In this document: piece by piece, positions 5,584 to 6,787 of the stretch | Layout: the number at the start of each line of letters is the position of its first letter | Numbering within the stretch: the first letter of the stretch is position 1 | Source of the DNA: Hydrogenothermaceae bacterium | GTDB taxonomy: Bacteria; Aquificota; Aquificia; Aquificales; Hydrogenothermaceae | Length of the DNA stretch: 6,787 nt | Direction: 5' to 3' | Assembly (NCBI GenBank): GCA_026985705.1 | Contig: JALSPY010000289.1 | Span: 1 to 6,787 of the forward strand | Made by a program: the position numbers and the translations under genes | The notes under the pieces: generated by a model | What the model was told of the DNA's origin: nothing | Seen by the model: only the letters and a program-made list of their open reading frames with translations | Databases searched by the model: none

Positions 5584-6198
5584 TTGAAAAAGAATATATT
5601 TATACCTTCTTTAATAGGAGCAGTAATATTATCAGCTTGTACAACAAAAGAAGATAATGTTAAAGTTAATCCTGTAGATGAAAAAAAGATTGTTGAAATA
5701 GGGGAGGAAACTTCTAAAAAACTATTAAAAACATTAAAAGGCGAATTAGTTAATGCTATGAAAGATAGTCCTCAAAAGGCTATAAATGTATGCTCTCAAA
5801 AGGCTATTCCTCTAACTAAAAAGGTGGAAGAAGAAGTAGACCACGGTATAAAAATAAAGAGAACATCTTTCAAATATAGAAATCCTGCAAATGCACCAGA
5901 TAGCAATGAAAAGAAAGCCTTGAAATATTTTGAAGAAAGTTTAAAGGAAACAGGAAAACTTCCTAAATACTATATTCAAAAAGTAAAAGAGGAAGATGGA
6001 AAAGTTTATTACAGATACTATAAACCTTTAAAAGTTGCTCCTGTTTGTTTGACTTGCCATGGAGAAAAGAAGTATATGGATGAAACAGTTTATCAAAAAA
6101 TAAAAACAATTTATCCTAATGACAAAGCTACAGGGTACAAAGTTGGAGATTTTAGAGGTGTAATAAGAATTTCAATTCCATTAGAAGCTCTGAAATAA
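5584..6198 (+). CDS. Predicted mono-haem c-type lipoprotein, DUF3365/Tll0287-like
   Basis: The 204-residue protein has a short lipoprotein signal: MKKN, hydrophobic IFIPSLIGAVIL, then lipobox LSAC with the lipidated Cys at 19, so it is exported and membrane-anchored facing the periplasm. The rest reads like the DUF3365/Tll0287 haem family: INVCSQKA (67-74), IKRTSFKYRNPANAPDSNEK (91-110), VYYRYYKPLKVAPVCLTCHG (141-160) and YPNDKATGYKVGDFRGVIRI (177-196). CLTCH at 155-159 is a single CxxCH for covalent haem c; the distal ligand cannot be assigned. Related domains occur alone or as sensor modules of kinases and cyclases, so a redox- or gas-sensing or electron-transfer role is inferred, not shown. 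The start is TTG with GGAGGG seven bases before it; this start gives a complete signal peptide. It needs cytochrome c maturation factors, not encoded here. Its placement among translation genes is unexplained. Confidence 0.88.
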   Translation: MKKNIFIPSLIGAVILSACTTKEDNVKVNPVDEKKIVEIGEETSKKLLKTLKGELVNAMKDSPQKAINVCSQKAIPLTKKVEEEVDHGIKIKRTSFKYRNPANAPDSNEKKALKYFEESLKETGKLPKYYIQKVKEEDGKVYYRYYKPLKVAPVCLTCHGEKKYMDETVYQKIKTIYPNDKATGYKVGDFRGVIRISIPLEALK

Positions 6199-6219
6199 CT
6201 TTTTAAATTATGTTAAAAT
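6190..6219 (+). promoter_or_regulatory. Putative extended -10 promoter for rplU-rpmA
   Basis: CTGAAA (6190-6195), 18 bases, then TGTTAAAAT (6211-6219) form a plausible promoter whose upstream box overlaps the end of the lipoprotein gene. A start near 6226 gives a leader of about 32 bases. The 13-mer ATGTTAAAATATT here is identical to one upstream of hpf. Confidence 0.4.
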
Positions 6220-6257
6220 ATTGCTTTGCTATTAAGACAAAGGAGGGAATACAAAGT

Positions 6258-6551
6258 ATGTATGCAATTGTAGAAACTGGTGGAAAACAGTATAAAGTAG
6301 AACCGGGAACTAAAATAAAAGTAGAGAAGTTAAATGTTAAAGAAGGAGAGCAGGTAGAATTAAAAACTTTATTAATAAGAGATGATAATGGAGAAATTAA
6401 AACTGAAGGGAAAACAATTGCTGAAGTAAAGGAGCACGGTAAACATAAAAAAGTTATAGTTTTTAAATTTAAAAGGAAGAAGAACTATAAGAGATGGAGA
6501 GGACATAGACAACAGTATACATTAATAGAGATTAAAGAAATCAAAGCATAA
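6258..6551 (+). CDS. rplU: Ribosomal protein L21 (bL21)
   Basis: The 97-residue protein is bL21 of the 50S subunit, which binds 23S rRNA near L20. It starts MYAIVETGGKQYKVEPG, the family signature, and ends with the rRNA-binding block KVIVFKFKRKKNYKRWRGHR followed by QQYTLIEIKEI. Length is close to the usual 100-105. An in-frame ATG at 6210 would add 16 residues (MLKYCFAIKTKEGIQS) unlike any L21, and that ATG lies inside the likely promoter; the start at 6258 is preferred because AGGAGGG (6241-6247) precedes it by ten bases and the protein then begins exactly at the family N-terminus. rpmA follows after 18 bases, the standard rplU-rpmA operon order. Confidence 0.96.
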   Translation: MYAIVETGGKQYKVEPGTKIKVEKLNVKEGEQVELKTLLIRDDNGEIKTEGKTIAEVKEHGKHKKVIVFKFKRKKNYKRWRGHRQQYTLIEIKEIKA

Positions 6552-6569
6552 ATAGGAGGTGTTTTAAGG

Positions 6570-6787
6570 ATGGCTACGAAAAAAAGTGGTGGTTCTGCAA
6601 AAAACGGAAGAGATAGTATTAGTAAAAGACTAGGAGTAAAAAGATACGACGGACAGGTTGTAAAAGCTGGAAATATATTAGTTAGACAAAGAGGAACTAA
6701 AATATATCCCGGTAAAAATGTAGGAATGGGAAAAGATTACACGCTCTTTGCTTTGATTGATGGTAAAGTAAAATTTGAAAGAGCTAA
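6570..6787 (+). CDS. rpmA: Ribosomal protein L27 (bL27), 5' part (runs off right edge)
   Basis: The first 72 codons of bL27 are present. The protein sits at the 50S peptidyl-transferase centre and its N-terminal tail reaches toward tRNA in the P site. ATKKSGGSAKNGRDSISKRL is the family signature (commonly AHKKGGGSSRNGRDS; here Thr replaces His at residue 3), followed by GQVVKAGNILVRQRGTKIYP and GKNVGMGKDYTLFALIDG. About 10-15 residues should lie beyond the edge. The ATG is supported by AGGAGGT (6554-6560) nine bases upstream. There is no cleavable N-terminal extension of the Firmicutes/Fusobacteria type, because the mature sequence starts directly after Met; this argues against a Firmicute despite the low GC. 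Confidence 0.96.
   Translation, partial: MATKKSGGSAKNGRDSISKRLGVKRYDGQVVKAGNILVRQRGTKIYPGKNVGMGKDYTLFALIDGKVKFERA

Noticed and set aside
6210..6257. Upstream ATG that would extend L21 by 16 residues
   Set aside because: The extra residues do not resemble any L21, the ATG sits in the likely promoter, and the strong AGGAGGG site serves the ATG at 6258.
1..6787. CRISPR arrays, riboswitches, phage or defence systems
   Set aside because: No regularly spaced repeats, no recognisable aptamer layout and no defence or phage genes were seen.

Overview
This AT-rich window (tRNA-Arg gene GC-rich, its acceptor stem all G-C) looks like chromosome of a low-GC, probably thermophilic bacterium. The gene content, strong AGGAGG-type Shine-Dalgarno sites, CCA-less tRNA gene and wording of the proteins are reminiscent of Aquificota of the Sulfurihydrogenibium/Hydrogenothermaceae type. 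That placement is inference from memory, not a search result.

Layout. The left part lies on the minus strand: the 5' end of hemA (glutamyl-tRNA reductase, running off the left edge), a decayed fragment of a type-II NADH dehydrogenase-like flavoprotein, and hpf encoding a long-form ribosome hibernation factor. From about 1331 to 2831, between divergent hpf and rpmE, there are about 1.5 kb of transposon debris: a possible helix-turn-helix remnant, the C-terminal end of an IS1-type transposase (both minus strand), and a nearly full-length IS4/IS5-type DDE transposase frame (plus strand) broken by three nonsense codons. Part of this stretch appears to be one element sitting next to or inside another.

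From 2841 rightward everything is on the plus strand and devoted mostly to translation: promoter, rpmE (L31), prfA (release factor 1), tRNA-Arg(ACG), queA (queuosine biosynthesis), an open but unrecognised membrane-like frame, a lipoprotein with one CxxCH haem-c motif (DUF3365/Tll0287-like), rplU (L21) and the start of rpmA (L27). rpmE and prfA overlap by one base, and the tRNA begins two bases after the prfA stop, so rpmE-prfA-tRNA-queA is probably one transcript needing tRNA excision. The shared theme is ribosome components (L31, L21, L27), termination (RF1), decoding (tRNA-Arg, QueA) and ribosome storage (HPF).

No clearly new biological system is visible. The most interesting items are the release-factor/tRNA junction, the fossil genes, and the unexplained open frame directly after queA.
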